DNA of 64,000 bases from Gossypium raimondii (Eukaryota; Streptophyta; Magnoliopsida; Malvales; Malvaceae), in NCBI RefSeq assembly GCF_025698545.1, contig NC_068569.1, positions 2,666,001 through 2,730,000 on the forward strand. Direction: 5' to 3'. The notes under the pieces were generated by a model that had not been told where the DNA came from, made no database searches, and saw nothing but the letters and a program-made list of their open reading frames with translations. Below, piece after piece: positions 1 to 13,358 of the stretch (position 1 is its first letter; each line of letters begins with the position of its first letter). Made by a program: the position numbers and the translations under genes.

Positions 1-827
1 AATAAATTATATTATTTGATAATATTTTAATTTTTATTTAAAAATTCAATAAAATATACATATAATGATATTTAAACGTGAATTAATTAAACATTTAATT
101 TACCATTCAAATAAAATTTTATTTTAATATTTTTATCTATTTTAATTTTAATTATGTATATTTTATTATTTTCATCAATTTGATGTTTCTTTTAATATTA
201 TATTAATTTGTTAATTTCTTTTTAATATTAGCAAAATCTATGATGATTTAGTCCCCATCCCCACTTGAAAACGTGCATACCAGCAGACAAGGCCTGACAT
301 AAAAAAGGAAAATTCTAATTTTGTTATTTAAAGGAAAAAGAGAAACAAGTGGATTGAAAATAAATAGGAAATTCAACACGCATTTTGCAGCCATTATTAT
401 CACACCTCTATAGTTACAAAATAGAAAAAATATATATATTCAAAGAATTTCGTCAAACTGTAAATGAAGGCCCCACTTTTAGGTTGTAAATAGGATACCA
501 TCTCCAATCCAATAATATTGGGCTTGAATTTTAGTTGGAGTCCAGTGTAATGTGATAAGTCCTAAATATAGTTTCACTTTACACGTCGGTTTTAAATTTT
601 GTACACTCGAAATCATTATAAACTTAATTTTATACCCATTTTATATATTAGAAGTGCATTTCTTTTATAGATAAGATATGCGATTAAATCTGAATTCTCT
701 ACTCGTAAAATAAAAACTTTCCATCATCAAATAATTACTCTTATATATTATATTTATAATTTTGTATGCTATTTATTTTATTATGTAACACAATATTATA
801 TTCTCGCCACAAGTGGCGTAAGTTAGA

Positions 828-1078
828 AAATTTTTTGAAGTCGAAATTAAATTATATATTTTTATAATAGTAAAAATATAATTTCATTATTTTAATAGTC
901 TATATCTTTATGGTTTTTAAAATATTAAATCAATATTTTATTATTTTGGGGGGCTAAAGTGAAATTTTACCGCTACTAATTTAAAATTTTATAAATTATA
1001 AAAGAGTCTAAATAAAAAAAATTCTATTTTAAGGGTGCAGACCCCTATTAGCCCCCTTGGCTCTGTCACTGCCTGCCA
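828..1078 (-). mobile_element. AT-rich MITE-like repeat, copy 1
   Basis: Read on the minus strand, this block begins with a GC-rich patch (GCCAAGGGGGCTAATAGGGG), continues as A/T-rich sequence and ends near a GACTTC/GTGGCG border. The same order of words occurs at 1650-1910 and, weaker, at 27205-27400. It is a dispersed non-coding repeat, probably a degraded non-autonomous DNA transposon. No clear target duplication was found. Confidence 0.4.
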
Positions 1079-1145
1079 CTTACTTTTTAAAAGTAACTTG
1101 TTTTATCATAATCCTATAATTATAAAAAGAAAATATTCAATTCTA

Positions 1146-1206
1146 TTTGGTGGTTAAAGCTCTTGTCAAATATCAATCATTCATTTAACATGAGTTCGAA
1201 CCATGT
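1146..1206 (+). mobile_element. SINE-like tRNA-derived head
   Basis: A box-A-like word (TGGTGGTTAAAGC, from 1148) is followed about 45 bases later by a box-B-like word (GAGTTCGAACC, near 1192). This is the spacing of an internal RNA polymerase III promoter. No cloverleaf can be drawn for a working tRNA, so a SINE fragment is the likeliest reading. Confidence 0.35.
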
Positions 1207-1649
1207 TACCATTACCTTTAATGTTGTATAAAAAAAAGCACCTCTTCACACATATTAAAATATATTGTCATAAAATGCTTTACTATTTTAATTTGAAATT
1301 TTCAATCTAATTATTAACATCTTTAGTATTTTCATTAAAGTTTGTCAACTTATCATGTTGATTAGACTCTCATTATGTTGTTTAATTCAATCATTAACAT
1401 CGTTATCATTTTTTTGTTAAAATTTGTCAAATTGACGTGTTGACTAAACCGCCTCAGATTATGGGGATAAATAAAATGTCAAGTTAATAAATTTTAACAA
1501 AAACTACTAAGCATATTAATGATTGAATTATGCTTTGTAAATTAAGTATTAAATATAATATTTATAATACAACGATGTTGTTTTTTTATAAAATGCTTAG
1601 AATTACCCCTAATCCCTTCCCACCCAAGGGCTAGGAGAGGTCCCGACCA

Positions 1650-1912
1650 ATGGCGAAACTAGGGGGCTGGTAGGGGTCCCGGTCCCTCTAAAATGATTTT
1701 TTTTTATATAACCATTTAAAATTTTTAAAATTTAAATTGGTACATGTAAAATTGTACTTAAGCCCCCCTAAAATATATAAAAGTTTGATTTAATCCTTTA
1801 AAAATTATAAAGATATAGTCTATTAAAATTGTGAAATTGCATTTTTTCCATCATAAAAATTACAATTTAATTTCGGCCCTCTAAAATAATTTTCTGGTTT
1901 CGTCCCTGGTCC
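1650..1912 (+). mobile_element. AT-rich MITE-like repeat, copy 2
   Basis: The block starts GGCGAAACTAGGGGGC and ends CTGGTTTCGTCCCTGG, so its ends form an imperfect inverted repeat (GGCGAAACTAG against GGACGAAACCAG). The interior is A/T-rich with no coding potential. A related block follows directly (1913-2145), also ending in an ATTTCGACCCTC-like word. The terminal repeats and lack of genes suggest a MITE; the superfamily is unknown. Confidence 0.45.
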
Positions 1913-2164
1913 CGACCACCCCTCAGAATGGAAAAGTTTCTTTTAGACTCCTTTATAATTTATAAAATTTTAAATTAATAATGGTAAAATTATATTTTAG
2001 CCCCCCAACATGATAAAAATTTGATTTATTCATTTAAAATTATAAAAATATAAACTATTAAAATGATAAATTTGTATTTTTACTATCGTAAAAATATACA
2101 ACTTAATTTCGACCCTCTAATTTTTTTTAACTTCACCCTTGTCTCCATTATTAAATAATAAAAT

Positions 2165-2240
2165 AAAGATATCTCTTCGAACTTGCGTCCTCTTATTTTA
2201 ACAATAATGCTTTGACTACAATAACACAGTGTTGTTAATG
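2165..2240 (-). mobile_element. SINE-like tRNA-derived head (minus strand)
   Basis: On the minus strand a TTGTAGTCAAAGC box-A-like word is followed by a GCAAGTTCGAAG box-B-like word at roughly tRNA spacing. It is degraded and carries no gene. Confidence 0.3.
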
Positions 2241-2254
2241 TGTTAAATATAAAG

Positions 2255-2258
<4 letters not shown>

Positions 2259-2285
<27 letters not shown>
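2259..2285. repeat. (TA)n microsatellite
   Basis: Uninterrupted TA dinucleotides, about 13 units. Confidence 0.9.
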
Positions 2286-2597
2286 TGAAAGAGTAACTAT
2301 TATTGGTAAAAATATATGTATTTTAACAAATAGTAAATATATATTTTAACTTTTCATATACGACACGGATACCTATCCAATATTGTATAAAAAAATTATA
2401 ATTTTAAATATTTGAAAGAAATAGTTTTTCTTCCAAAATGATATTTTTATACAGTCAACGCGAAACTCAGCTGAAAAGAAAATGCGTGTATGTTACACGA
2501 CTGTGTAAAGCAGCACATGAAACCCATGCCAAGAAAAGCATCCATACAACGCTTGCTATCAAAGAACTTTCAACTCTGGCACATGTTCATATTCTCT

Positions 2598-2608
2598 CTA
2601 TTTAAATA
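2598..2608 (+). promoter_or_regulatory. Candidate TATA element of OPR3
   Basis: CTATTTAAATA lies about 105 bases upstream of the first OPR3 ATG. It is the best TATA-like word in the region; the transcription start is not otherwise visible. Confidence 0.4.
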
Positions 2609-2711
2609 CATGGACTTCAGTTTTAACCAATAAAATATACTAATAGTGTTTTCTTAAAATTTTCAATTGGAGAGCATACCGAAATACCGTCAATAAGTTC
2701 ATTATCATAAG

Positions 2712-5517
<2,806 letters not shown>

Positions 5518-6682
5518 TGTGCAATCGCCATTGATTGTTTAATATCAAACATTTGCCATAAAAGTTGATTGAGCAAATACTAGGTTCAATCGCCATTGAT
5601 TGTGCACGTATTCCTCTTATGTACCAATGTTATTTGCAATCGATACTCAGCTACCTTATTTTAGCTTGGTTTCACGTTGAGAAATCTTCGGTGAATCTTT
5701 TCAATCGGCTAAGAACTAAACAGGTTTCATGCCAAGTCCTAACTTTTGCTTGTTAGAAGAAAAAAAGAATTAAAGTATCATGGAAATTTATGTACTAAGC
5801 ATCAAATTGTATTTTACCTCATTTACTAAAAGAATAGGTAAATTAATTGTTAGAAGTTGTGTGACCTAAATTCAAATTTAACATAGTGAATGTTCTTTCT
5901 TCTGCTCGTGATTTTTTCTCAAAAGGGTTTTCATGTAAAATTTTGTATGTTCTATTTTTCTCTCTTTTTTTACGATTCATTGTTGATGTTCAATTTTTCA
6001 TTAACCAATGTGCATTAGATCCAAAAGTAAACTAGTCTTTTCTGTTAAAATTTTCATACATTTGTATTATTAAAAAAATGACGTAATTGACAGAATAACT
6101 AAATAGTGATACATGGTGTGTTATGTGTACCTCATGTTACTGCACATGATCAATTTTTAACAGAAAAATAGATGAATTTTTTAACAGAATGACTATCTTG
6201 CTCTTTGATATAACATATATGAGCTAATTTACTCATTTTTTTTAAATTAAGAGGTAAAATATAATTTAACAACTAATAGAATGAGTTCTGGTACTTTTAA
6301 CGTAAAAACGAGGCCCAACTTGTTGCTCTACCTCCAGCTAGTCTTATGTTCTCACCGAACCATGCTTGATTGAGGAATAAAGCTGAATGCTGTAAATTGC
6401 GCTTGGCTCAAGTGTCACAGGTCTCACATCCACAACTATAGTTTATCTTGAGATTAAGTGTTCAAATAATTTTTAATAGGTCTCGTGATTGAGGTCCAAT
6501 GAATTGAAAAAGATAATATCTTGTAAACTAATGTTAGCCCCGAGCTTATTTTTAATGGTCCGCTGTCTAGAGCACTAGGCAAAGGATATTCACATGGATA
6601 GGGAGGGGAAATCCCTCTTACATTAAGATCCCGAGAAATCAGAATGTCAACCACTAGGTTGCTAGCTTGGACTGCCTGAACC

Positions 6683-6766
6683 ATGAAGGGTGGGTAAAAG
6701 CTAAGAAGCTCCCAAAATGGCCAAATGAAGGGTGGGTGGAAACTTAGCAGCTCCCAAAATGGCCAA
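6683..6766. repeat. 42-bp tandem duplication, two units
   Basis: Units at 6683-6724 and 6725-6766 both start ATGAAGGGTGGGT and end CTCCCAAAATGGCCAA, with a few mismatches between them. No gene overlaps it. Confidence 0.85.
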
Positions 6767-7614
6767 ATAAACCAGAGAGGTCATTCTATTATTTATTTTA
6801 GACAATGAAAATCTCCAGACAACGGGGTTGTCTTTTCCTTTGACACCCTCAAAATGATCTCACAAGACAAGTAATACAGAATGTCAATAGACTCTATGCA
6901 TGTCTTGGAGGCTGTTTGAAGGTTGGAAAGATCAAGATATTTTGCCTCCAAACGGATTATCAGCAATGCAGGAATTGCCTTGTTTTGGTCGATAGCCTTC
7001 TACTAGTTTGTCTTTGTGCTGATGTAAATTACCTTAGTTCATTGTGTGAGAAACGACCAAGTTCATTATTTACAGTGAAATTGATTTCTCGTCTTGTGTA
7101 TATATATATCCTGGTTTCTTCATTGCCATCTGATCTTGTTGATAGTCGAACCCGACATGTTTTTTACTTGTGAATCAAGAAAAAAAAGGCTCCACCGGAA
7201 GATCATATCATGAAATCCAAAGGGCAAAAACCTTGAATGATGATGATATAATAATACAACAGTAACAAGGGAATCCGATTTTTCCAGCTAGAAACTGAAT
7301 GCCTATTGGCTTGGTTCTTACTCTTCTGTCATTGTCAAACCTTATCTTTGCTGACACTTACACTGTTAGGGAACCGGCTCCTACCCTTCATGCATTAGGA
7401 ACCGTTAGCTTTACTTGTAGATGGATTAGATATTTACCTATCTCTGCTAGAATATTCTTATTTGGTTCCTTGATTCTTGTTGGCTTCAAGTTTGAGACAA
7501 ATAAGCCATTAACTCGTACCCTGAAGAAGGAGAATTACTCGAACTTAATCACAAGTAAATCAGATATATTAGATAAAACATTTTTGCAAACAATTCTTAT
7601 CTAGCCACTTTGTG

Positions 7615-7617
<3 letters not shown>

Positions 7618-7645
<28 letters not shown>
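7618..7645. repeat. (TA)n microsatellite
   Basis: About 14 TA units. Confidence 0.9.
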
Positions 7646-8857
7646 TCCTTGCTTATTGTTCTTGGAAGTAACTGCAGCTGAATGGTGAATAAATTGTTTC
7701 CACAGTTTCTAGTAGATTCAAGTGAGGGCCCTGAGGAAGGGCAATGAGATGCTCAGGGCAGAGATAAGATAACCCTTGCTAGGTCTGCCTGGGTCCACGA
7801 AAAATGCTTATCAACTAAACTTCCAAATTTACAGTTTTGATATTTTACATTTTCCTAAGGATCTTGCATTGTCATGAAAAAAAGTTTGAGAGACAACTTT
7901 TTTACCCAACGTAATATAGATATGCCTTGTAAGACAGGGAATTAGCAAGCTCCACATATTTTTTTTCCCATGGAGATAAATCACTTGCAGAGTCTCTTCT
8001 TATTAGCTGTTAAAAAATGTCTTCTATCGCCCTAACTTACTCCCTTCTAACGTGCTGTGTAGCCAATGGACCACTTTTTGATATCACTTTCATACTCTTC
8101 TTGACAATGATCTCGGTTTTCCATGTTTAATTAAGCCCCTTAATAACGGGTTATGCTGTTTGTATTATTGTCAATGTATATAGAAAACTTTGAACTGATG
8201 TTTGTAAAGATGTGATTGCATTGAAAAATAGATCATATCACCTTCAAAGTCTCCCTTAAATTATGCAGAATTAGTAGTGTTACAATCAGTCTATCATCTC
8301 TGATACCAACTGTTTGATGGATTCACCTACTGAACGTTTCATTTAAGGAAGAGAAGCCTTTGCTTTCATCGAAACATTTATGATACGCATGCACTCAATG
8401 AAAATTCCTGTTTCCTTAATGCTAGCAGAAAGTCCAAGGTTGCATATATCAGGGATTTAAGTAGACATTTACCACAATTAACTATGATGGCATCTAAATC
8501 CTGGAATATATATCAAAAGCTGATGCTAGATTATAAGTCATTTTTCTGAATGTGTAGAGACATGGCCATGGCTGAAACCTGATTCTCCTTGTAAAATGAT
8601 AAACAGTAAAAACATATGTGACATGAGAAATGAAAATTACCTGAAACAATTGGATGCAAAAGATATTTTTTTCCAATCCAAAAGAGTATTCTTGTTGTTT
8701 TCTGAGAAAAATTTTCCTCTAATTCACATGCATCACTGCTTCAAAATCTGTCGTTTCTCACATAGGGAATCAGTCTCATCATCATCACATGAAAGTATGC
8801 ATGGACATACCTTCAAGGACCAATTGCAATGGCTCAAAATATCCATGCTTTTTGTTC

Positions 8858-8865
8858 TATATAAA
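8858..8865 (+). promoter_or_regulatory. TATA box of germin-like gene A
   Basis: TATATAAA lies 56 bases upstream of the chosen ATG and is conserved in unit B. The 5' leader must be very short, which argues against the longer upstream reading frame. Confidence 0.7.
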
Positions 8866-8920
8866 GGGTGAGCTCAGCTTGCAACATTATTTTCACCCCT
8901 CAAAAACCAGTGCCATAAAC

Positions 8921-9538
8921 ATGTTTATCCCAATCTTTTTCATTTTATCTTTCCTATTTTCCTCCACCAACGCAGCCGACTTCTGTGTTGGGGACTTGAA
9001 TGGCCCTGTAGGCCCTGCAGGCTATTCTTGCAAGAAGACAGTCACCGTAAATGACTTCGTTTACTCCGGCCTCGCTGCCACAGGCAACACTTCGAACCTC
9101 ATAAAAGCTGCAGTAACACCAGCCTTTTCGGCTCAATTCCCGGGTGTTAACGGACTCGGCATTTCAATAGCTCGTTTGGATTTAGCTGTTGGTGGAGTGA
9201 TACCTATGCATACACACCCTGGGGCTTCTGAAGTCCTTGTTGTTATTCAAGGCACAATTTGTGCTGGTTTCATATCCTCAGCTAACAAAGTTTACTTCAA
9301 ATCTCTGAATAAAGGAGACATTATGGTATTCCCACAAGGTTTATTACATTTCCAAATCAATGCAGGCAAAACTCAATCCTTGGCATTTGTATCCTTCAGC
9401 AGTCCAGACCCTGGTCTCCAAATCCTCGACTTTGCCTTGTTTGCAAGTGACTTGCCGACTGACATTATTGAAGAAACCACTTTTCTGGATGCTGCTCAGA
9501 TTAAGAAGCTGAAGGGTGTTCTTGGAGGAACTGGTTAA
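8921..9538 (+). CDS. Germin-like protein, ABP19/ABP20 type, copy A
   Basis: Single-exon gene of 205 residues for a secreted cupin. Residues 1-18 form a hydrophobic signal peptide (ending SSTNA), followed by the mature start ADFC and the conserved Cys22/Cys37 pair. Cupin box 1 ([14 protein letters not shown]) supplies metal ligands His97, His99 and Glu104; box 2 ([16 protein letters not shown]) supplies His143. The C-terminus [14 protein letters not shown] is typical of peach auxin-binding proteins ABP19/ABP20, which are germin-like proteins of the cell wall. The reading frame is open further upstream (to 8789), but those codons span the TATA box, so the ATG at 8921 is chosen. A tandem sister lies at 12572-13189. 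Germin-like proteins often have superoxide dismutase activity; the activity here is not known. Confidence 0.93.
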   Translation: MFIPIFFILSFLFSSTNAADFCVGDLNGPVGPAGYSCKKTVTVNDFVYSGLAATGNTSNLIKAAVTPAFSAQFPGVNGLGISIARLDLAVGGVIPMHTHPGASEVLVVIQGTICAGFISSANKVYFKSLNKGDIMVFPQGLLHFQINAGKTQSLAFVSFSSPDPGLQILDFALFASDLPTDIIEETTFLDAAQIKKLKGVLGGTG

Positions 9539-9712
9539 TATTATTTGAACTTGTTGAGAGTCCCTTTTTTTTTTCTTTTTTTTTGGTATGCTTTCACGTT
9601 TGCTTGTGTCTTCTTGTCAGTGGTAGTTTGTTTGAAATTACTAGCAAAAGAGTGAGTCTCTGTTGTGTTTCTTTGTGTTCCTTCTTCAGGTTCTATTGTG
9701 AACCAAAAATGT

Positions 9713-9718
9713 AATAAA
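9713..9718 (+). terminator. Poly(A) signal of germin-like gene A
   Basis: AATAAA lies 175 bases after the stop codon and is conserved at the matching place in unit B (13353-13358). Confidence 0.55.
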
Positions 9719-11096
9719 AAAGACCATCCCTTTCTCGATCTGAAAAGGTTTAAATAAATGCAATTATGTTGTTTATCTTTCTCCCTTAAAATGGGAAATA
9801 GCCAACTTCATTAATCTCCAAAGATGATGGTGAGTAGCTGCAATTGTTTGGTGGGGAATACTGCACTGACAGAATTTTTGGGATGACCATATACCCCCCT
9901 TCTCCATTAAGAAAGAATATTTTAGTCCAACCCGGATTTAAGATATTTAAAAATATTTAGATAAAATTATGTAATCTTTTACAAGAGAATATATATTTTG
10001 GTTGGGAGTTGGTCACTATTAAAATTGATTACTTTCGTAAACCTTATCAAGTAGTAGTACAATATATGGTCCAAATTCTTTTGAAATTTATACTGCACTA
10101 GTATTATGATCAGCAATCACTGAATCAGATATGTTTTGGAGTGTATGGCAAAACTCCCCTTGATGCTAAACAAGTGAAAAGAGGGTTTAATATTAGGATC
10201 AATTCCACCGTACATCATTGGATTTAGATTGTAAATTGGTCAAAATTTTTAAAATACTATCAATATCATATTAATTAAAAGTTAGTTAAATATGAGCTCA
10301 ATTCAACATATTTTTATAAAAAAAAGGTCCAATTACAGATACATATGTATTTATTATATAAACAACTTTACACCCATTGTGTTAAGAGGGAAGAGACTGT
10401 CTTCCTAAATTTTAATGGCATTGTTGCTTTTTTGGCTCATCATATTCAAAACATTCTTATATATATACTTTTTAATTTATATTATAAAAGTTATTTACAT
10501 CGTATCTGGATTGATATTATTGATATTATTTAAATCCAAATATGATAACCTTCCAAACGATAAATCTGGAATCCAATAATCACCAGTAACAGAAATATTC
10601 ATACCGCTGCCCACCTTCCAGCCTACTCCCTCCGATACCACACCCTTAGTGGCCCAAATACTTTTCCAAGTATACGAAACATTATTCCCCAACTGTGAAT
10701 TTAATATTAATAACTTAACAATTAATAAAATATTAATATTTTGAGAATTTAATTGACATATTTTAAAATTTAGTAACTAATTCCAAATTTGAGCAACAAT
10801 TTAGGGTTTCTAACTCCATTTTTTTAAAAAAGCCCGATTTCTGCTGCTCGGTAGAAGAAAGTATTTTAGTTAATAGTATTTTACAATAAAGCATTCTCAC
10901 CGTTGTCTCAAAGCAAACAAAGAGACGAAAAGAGTAGTACATCAGTAATTACTTCTAAATGGCATGTCCATGGTATACCTACCACTTCAAACCACAAGCA
11001 TTAGATCAAAGCAGAACACAAGTGATCATCTCAATGACTAAAACTACAAGCCTTTTGGCCAGTTCTGTAATTCTAAAAGCGAAACTGTGGTTAATT
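9719..11096. other. Non-coding flank inside duplication unit A
   Basis: The region aligns with 13359-14465 of unit B with many small gaps. Apart from the LINE fragment it shows no gene. The 3' end of the OXS3-like remnant begins at its right end. Confidence 0.6.
10535..10692 (-). mobile_element. LINE reverse-transcriptase fragment
   Basis: On the minus strand this encodes a short segment with the words SYTWKSIWATKG, GVGWKVGSG and DYWIPDLS. These match the stretch after the reverse transcriptase domain (zf-RVT region) of plant non-LTR retrotransposons. Only this piece is present. It lies in duplication unit A and has no counterpart at the matching place in unit B, so it probably arrived after the duplication, unless B lost it. 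Confidence 0.7.
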
Positions 11097-11973
11097 TCAA
11101 CGCAGTTTGTTGCCTTCATTACCACTGTGAACAGCCAAACCGGCCATGTTAGCAACAAACTGTAGATCAGACAAGGAATAAGACCGGCAAGGAAGGTTTG
11201 GTCGAGCAGTTAATGATGATGATGATGATGGGAGTTGATTTTTTACACTGTGGATGCAGAGGTGGAAGGCAGTTAGACGGCGGTGATGCCATTGATATTT
11301 TAGTTCCAATGTTTCCCAAAGGATTATTGGGTTTCTGGTCCAATGAAGAACTGCGAGCTAGTAAGTTCTTGCGTTTCCTAATGTAGGGATATTCAGGCCT
11401 AGCAAAATCTTTAACAGAGGAAACAGCAGCCGCATCGGCTAAACTTGTAAAGGACTTTGATTTGCCACCATAAAACTTGGATATGCCTTTTCTGTAATCA
11501 AACAAAACCCGCAAAGAAAAACAAATTGAAGAACCCATAAGAAAAACTATGCAATATCTTATTAAAAGACACCATTTTCTTGTTCTTCAAGCAATGGTTA
11601 GTAGGAGTAACTAGTATCAAACCCACATTTCACTATTTTTTTTTGAATTATAATAATAGGATAAAGCCCAAACAACAAACACCAATAACCATCAAGCCAT
11701 CACATGGGGTTCACATTTCACTACTTTAATACGCTTTAAATAATACATGTCCTTACATTAAAAGTTAAACCACTTCATCTTTTTGGAAGAAATTGCCAAA
11801 CAAAACCCTCGCTATTTTTTTAGATTTACTCGCAAATTTCAACGAAGAATCGAGTTTAAATCAAAACACGTAAAGAGAAAACAAGCCAAATATTTTAATT
11901 TTTATATTTTGAATGTTAAAAATGGTTTACCTCAGAGCATCCATTGTATCCAAAGGTCCTTTGTACTTCAGGT
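11097..11973 (-). pseudogene. Truncated OXS3-like gene copy (unit A)
   Basis: This copy of the OXS3-like gene at 14466-15557 keeps exon 2 (words KGISKFYGGKSKSFTSL and RKRKNLLARSSS), the intron and about 40 bases of exon 1, then ends at the duplication break. It has no start region or promoter of its own. Within exon 2 the frame changes at the run of ATG/ATC triplets near 11210-11232, where the length differs from the intact copy, so the C-terminal part (SYSLSDLQFVA) lies in another frame. It is therefore a non-functional by-product of the tandem duplication. Confidence 0.85.
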
Positions 11974-12003
11974 GCTATCTAAAGATATTGGACAATTAAC
12001 ATG

Positions 12004-12205
12004 ATTGTCAACTGTTTCCATAAATTCAAATAATTAGGAGAAATCAACATTGAAATAAGTAGTTATAATTATTGACAACTGTTTCCATAAATTCAATTCA
12101 GTAATAGTTATATTAAATGGACAATTAAGGTTGAAATAAATAGTTATATTTATTGTCAACTGTTTCCGTAACTTCAATTCATTAGGAGAAAACAATTAAT
12201 AAATT
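12004..12205. repeat. Three diverged tandem units at the duplication junction
   Basis: The word TGTCAACTGTTTCC (or TGACAACTG...) recurs near 12006, 12073 and 12154, each followed by TAAATTCAA/AACTTCAA and AGTTATA-type words. The period is about 67 to 81 bases. The array lies between the end of unit A (11973) and the start of unit B (about 12325) and has no counterpart in either. Confidence 0.75.
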
Positions 12206-12508
12206 ATATTATATTAAAATTAGATTTACTTTAGAGAAGTATAAATGTAAAAATACAATATAAAAAATGTTTTAGAATTAAAATACTATATTAAGTTTAA
12301 AAAATGATATTTATTTGTAAAATTAATGAAATTTACCAGGACGCAAAAGATGTTTTCTTCCAACCCAAAAGAGTATTCTTGTTGTTTTCTGAGAAAAATT
12401 CCCCCCTAATTCACATTATAGGGAATCAGTCTCATCATCATCACGTGAAAGTATGCATGGACATACCTTCAAGGTTTAAATGGCTCAAAAGATCCATGCT
12501 TTTCGCTC

Positions 12509-12516
12509 TATATAAA
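12509..12516 (+). promoter_or_regulatory. TATA box of germin-like gene B
   Basis: TATATAAA lies 56 bases upstream of the ATG, at the same place as in copy A. The upstream flank of B lacks a stretch of about 30 bases present in A near 8728-8760 and differs in the segment just before the TATA box. Confidence 0.7.
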
Positions 12517-12571
12517 GGGTGACCTCAGCTTGCAACATTATTTTCACCCCTCAAAAACCAGTGCCATAAAC

Positions 12572-13189
12572 ATGTTTCTCCCAATCTTTTTCATTTTCTC
12601 TTTCCTATTTTCCTCCACCAACGCAGCCGACTTCTGTGTTGGGGACTTGAATGGCCCTGTAGGCCCTGCAGGCTATTCTTGCAAGAAGACAGCCACCGAA
12701 GATGACTTCTCTTTCTCCGGCCTCCGTACCGCAGGCAACACTACGAACCTCGTAAAAGCTGCAATAACACCAGCCTTTTCGACTCAATTCCCGGGTGTTA
12801 ACGGACTCGGCATTTCAATAGCTCGTTTGGATTTAGCTGTTGGTGGAGTGATACCTATGCATACACACCCTAGGGCTTCTGAACTCATTCTTGTTATGGA
12901 TGGCACACTTTTTGCTGGTTTCATATCCTCAGATAACAAAGTTTACTCCAAATCTCTGAATGAAGGAGACATTATGATTTTCCCACAAGGTTTATTACAT
13001 TTCCAAATCAATACAGGCAAAACTCAATCCGTGGCATTTGTATCCTTCAACAGTGCAGACCCTGGTGTCCAAATCCTCGACTTTGCCTTGTTTACAAATG
13101 ACTTGCCGACTGACATTATTGAAGGAACCACTTTTCTGGATGCTGCTCAGATTAAGAAGCTGAAGGGTGTTCTTGTAGGAACTGGTTAA
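12572..13189 (+). CDS. Germin-like protein, ABP19/ABP20 type, copy B
   Basis: Single-exon gene of 205 residues, the same length as copy A and without gaps against it. It keeps the signal peptide, Cys22/Cys37, the metal ligands His97, His99, Glu104 and His143, and the C-terminal KKLKGVL. It differs from copy A at 35 residues (for example A52R, G101R, Q110D, C114F, A121D, K131E), spread over the mature protein but sparing all metal ligands. All 35 changed codons are replacements and no codon is changed silently. Product and location should be as for copy A, a secreted cupin of the cell wall, but binding or partner specificity may differ. Confidence 0.93.
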   Translation: MFLPIFFIFSFLFSSTNAADFCVGDLNGPVGPAGYSCKKTATEDDFSFSGLRTAGNTTNLVKAAITPAFSTQFPGVNGLGISIARLDLAVGGVIPMHTHPRASELILVMDGTLFAGFISSDNKVYSKSLNEGDIMIFPQGLLHFQINTGKTQSVAFVSFNSADPGVQILDFALFTNDLPTDIIEGTTFLDAAQIKKLKGVLVGTG

Positions 13190-13352
13190 TATTATTTGAA
13201 CTTGTTGAGAGTCCCTTTTTTTTTCGTATGCTTTCACGTTTGCTTGTGTCTTCTTGTCAGTGGTAGTTTGTTGGAAATTACTAGCAAAAGAGTGAGCCTC
13301 TGTTGTGTTTCTTTGTGTTCCTTCTTCAGGTTCTACTGTGAACCAAAAATGT

Positions 13353-13358
13353 AATAAA
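13353..13358 (+). terminator. Poly(A) signal of germin-like gene B
   Basis: AATAAA downstream of the stop, matching the position in copy A. Confidence 0.5.

Larger units (their letters stand above)
1..2711. other. AT-rich intergenic region upstream of OPR3
   Basis: No coding gene is recognisable. The stretch holds fragments of an AT-rich MITE-like family, two SINE-like heads and a TA microsatellite near 2259-2285, listed separately. The last 120 bases are the presumed OPR3 promoter and 5' leader. Confidence 0.7.
5518..8628. other. Intergenic region between OPR3 and the germin-like pair
   Basis: Contains the OPR3 3' end, a 42-bp tandem duplication (6683-6766) and a TA microsatellite. Short reading frames here show no recognisable domain or codon pattern. 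No gene is called. Confidence 0.6.
8629..11973. repeat. Tandem segmental duplication, unit A
   Basis: This unit is homologous to 12325-15303. It carries the germin-like gene promoter, the gene, its 3' flank and the 3' part of an OXS3-like gene on the opposite strand. Homology stops after the word TACTTCAGGT at 11973, which corresponds to 15303 inside OXS3-like exon 1. Unit A also holds a LINE fragment (about 10540-10692) absent from unit B. Confidence 0.85.

Noticed and set aside
8789-8920. 44-codon upstream extension of germin-like gene A
   Set aside because: It spans the TATA box and is not conserved in frame in copy B; a proper signal peptide starts at 8921.
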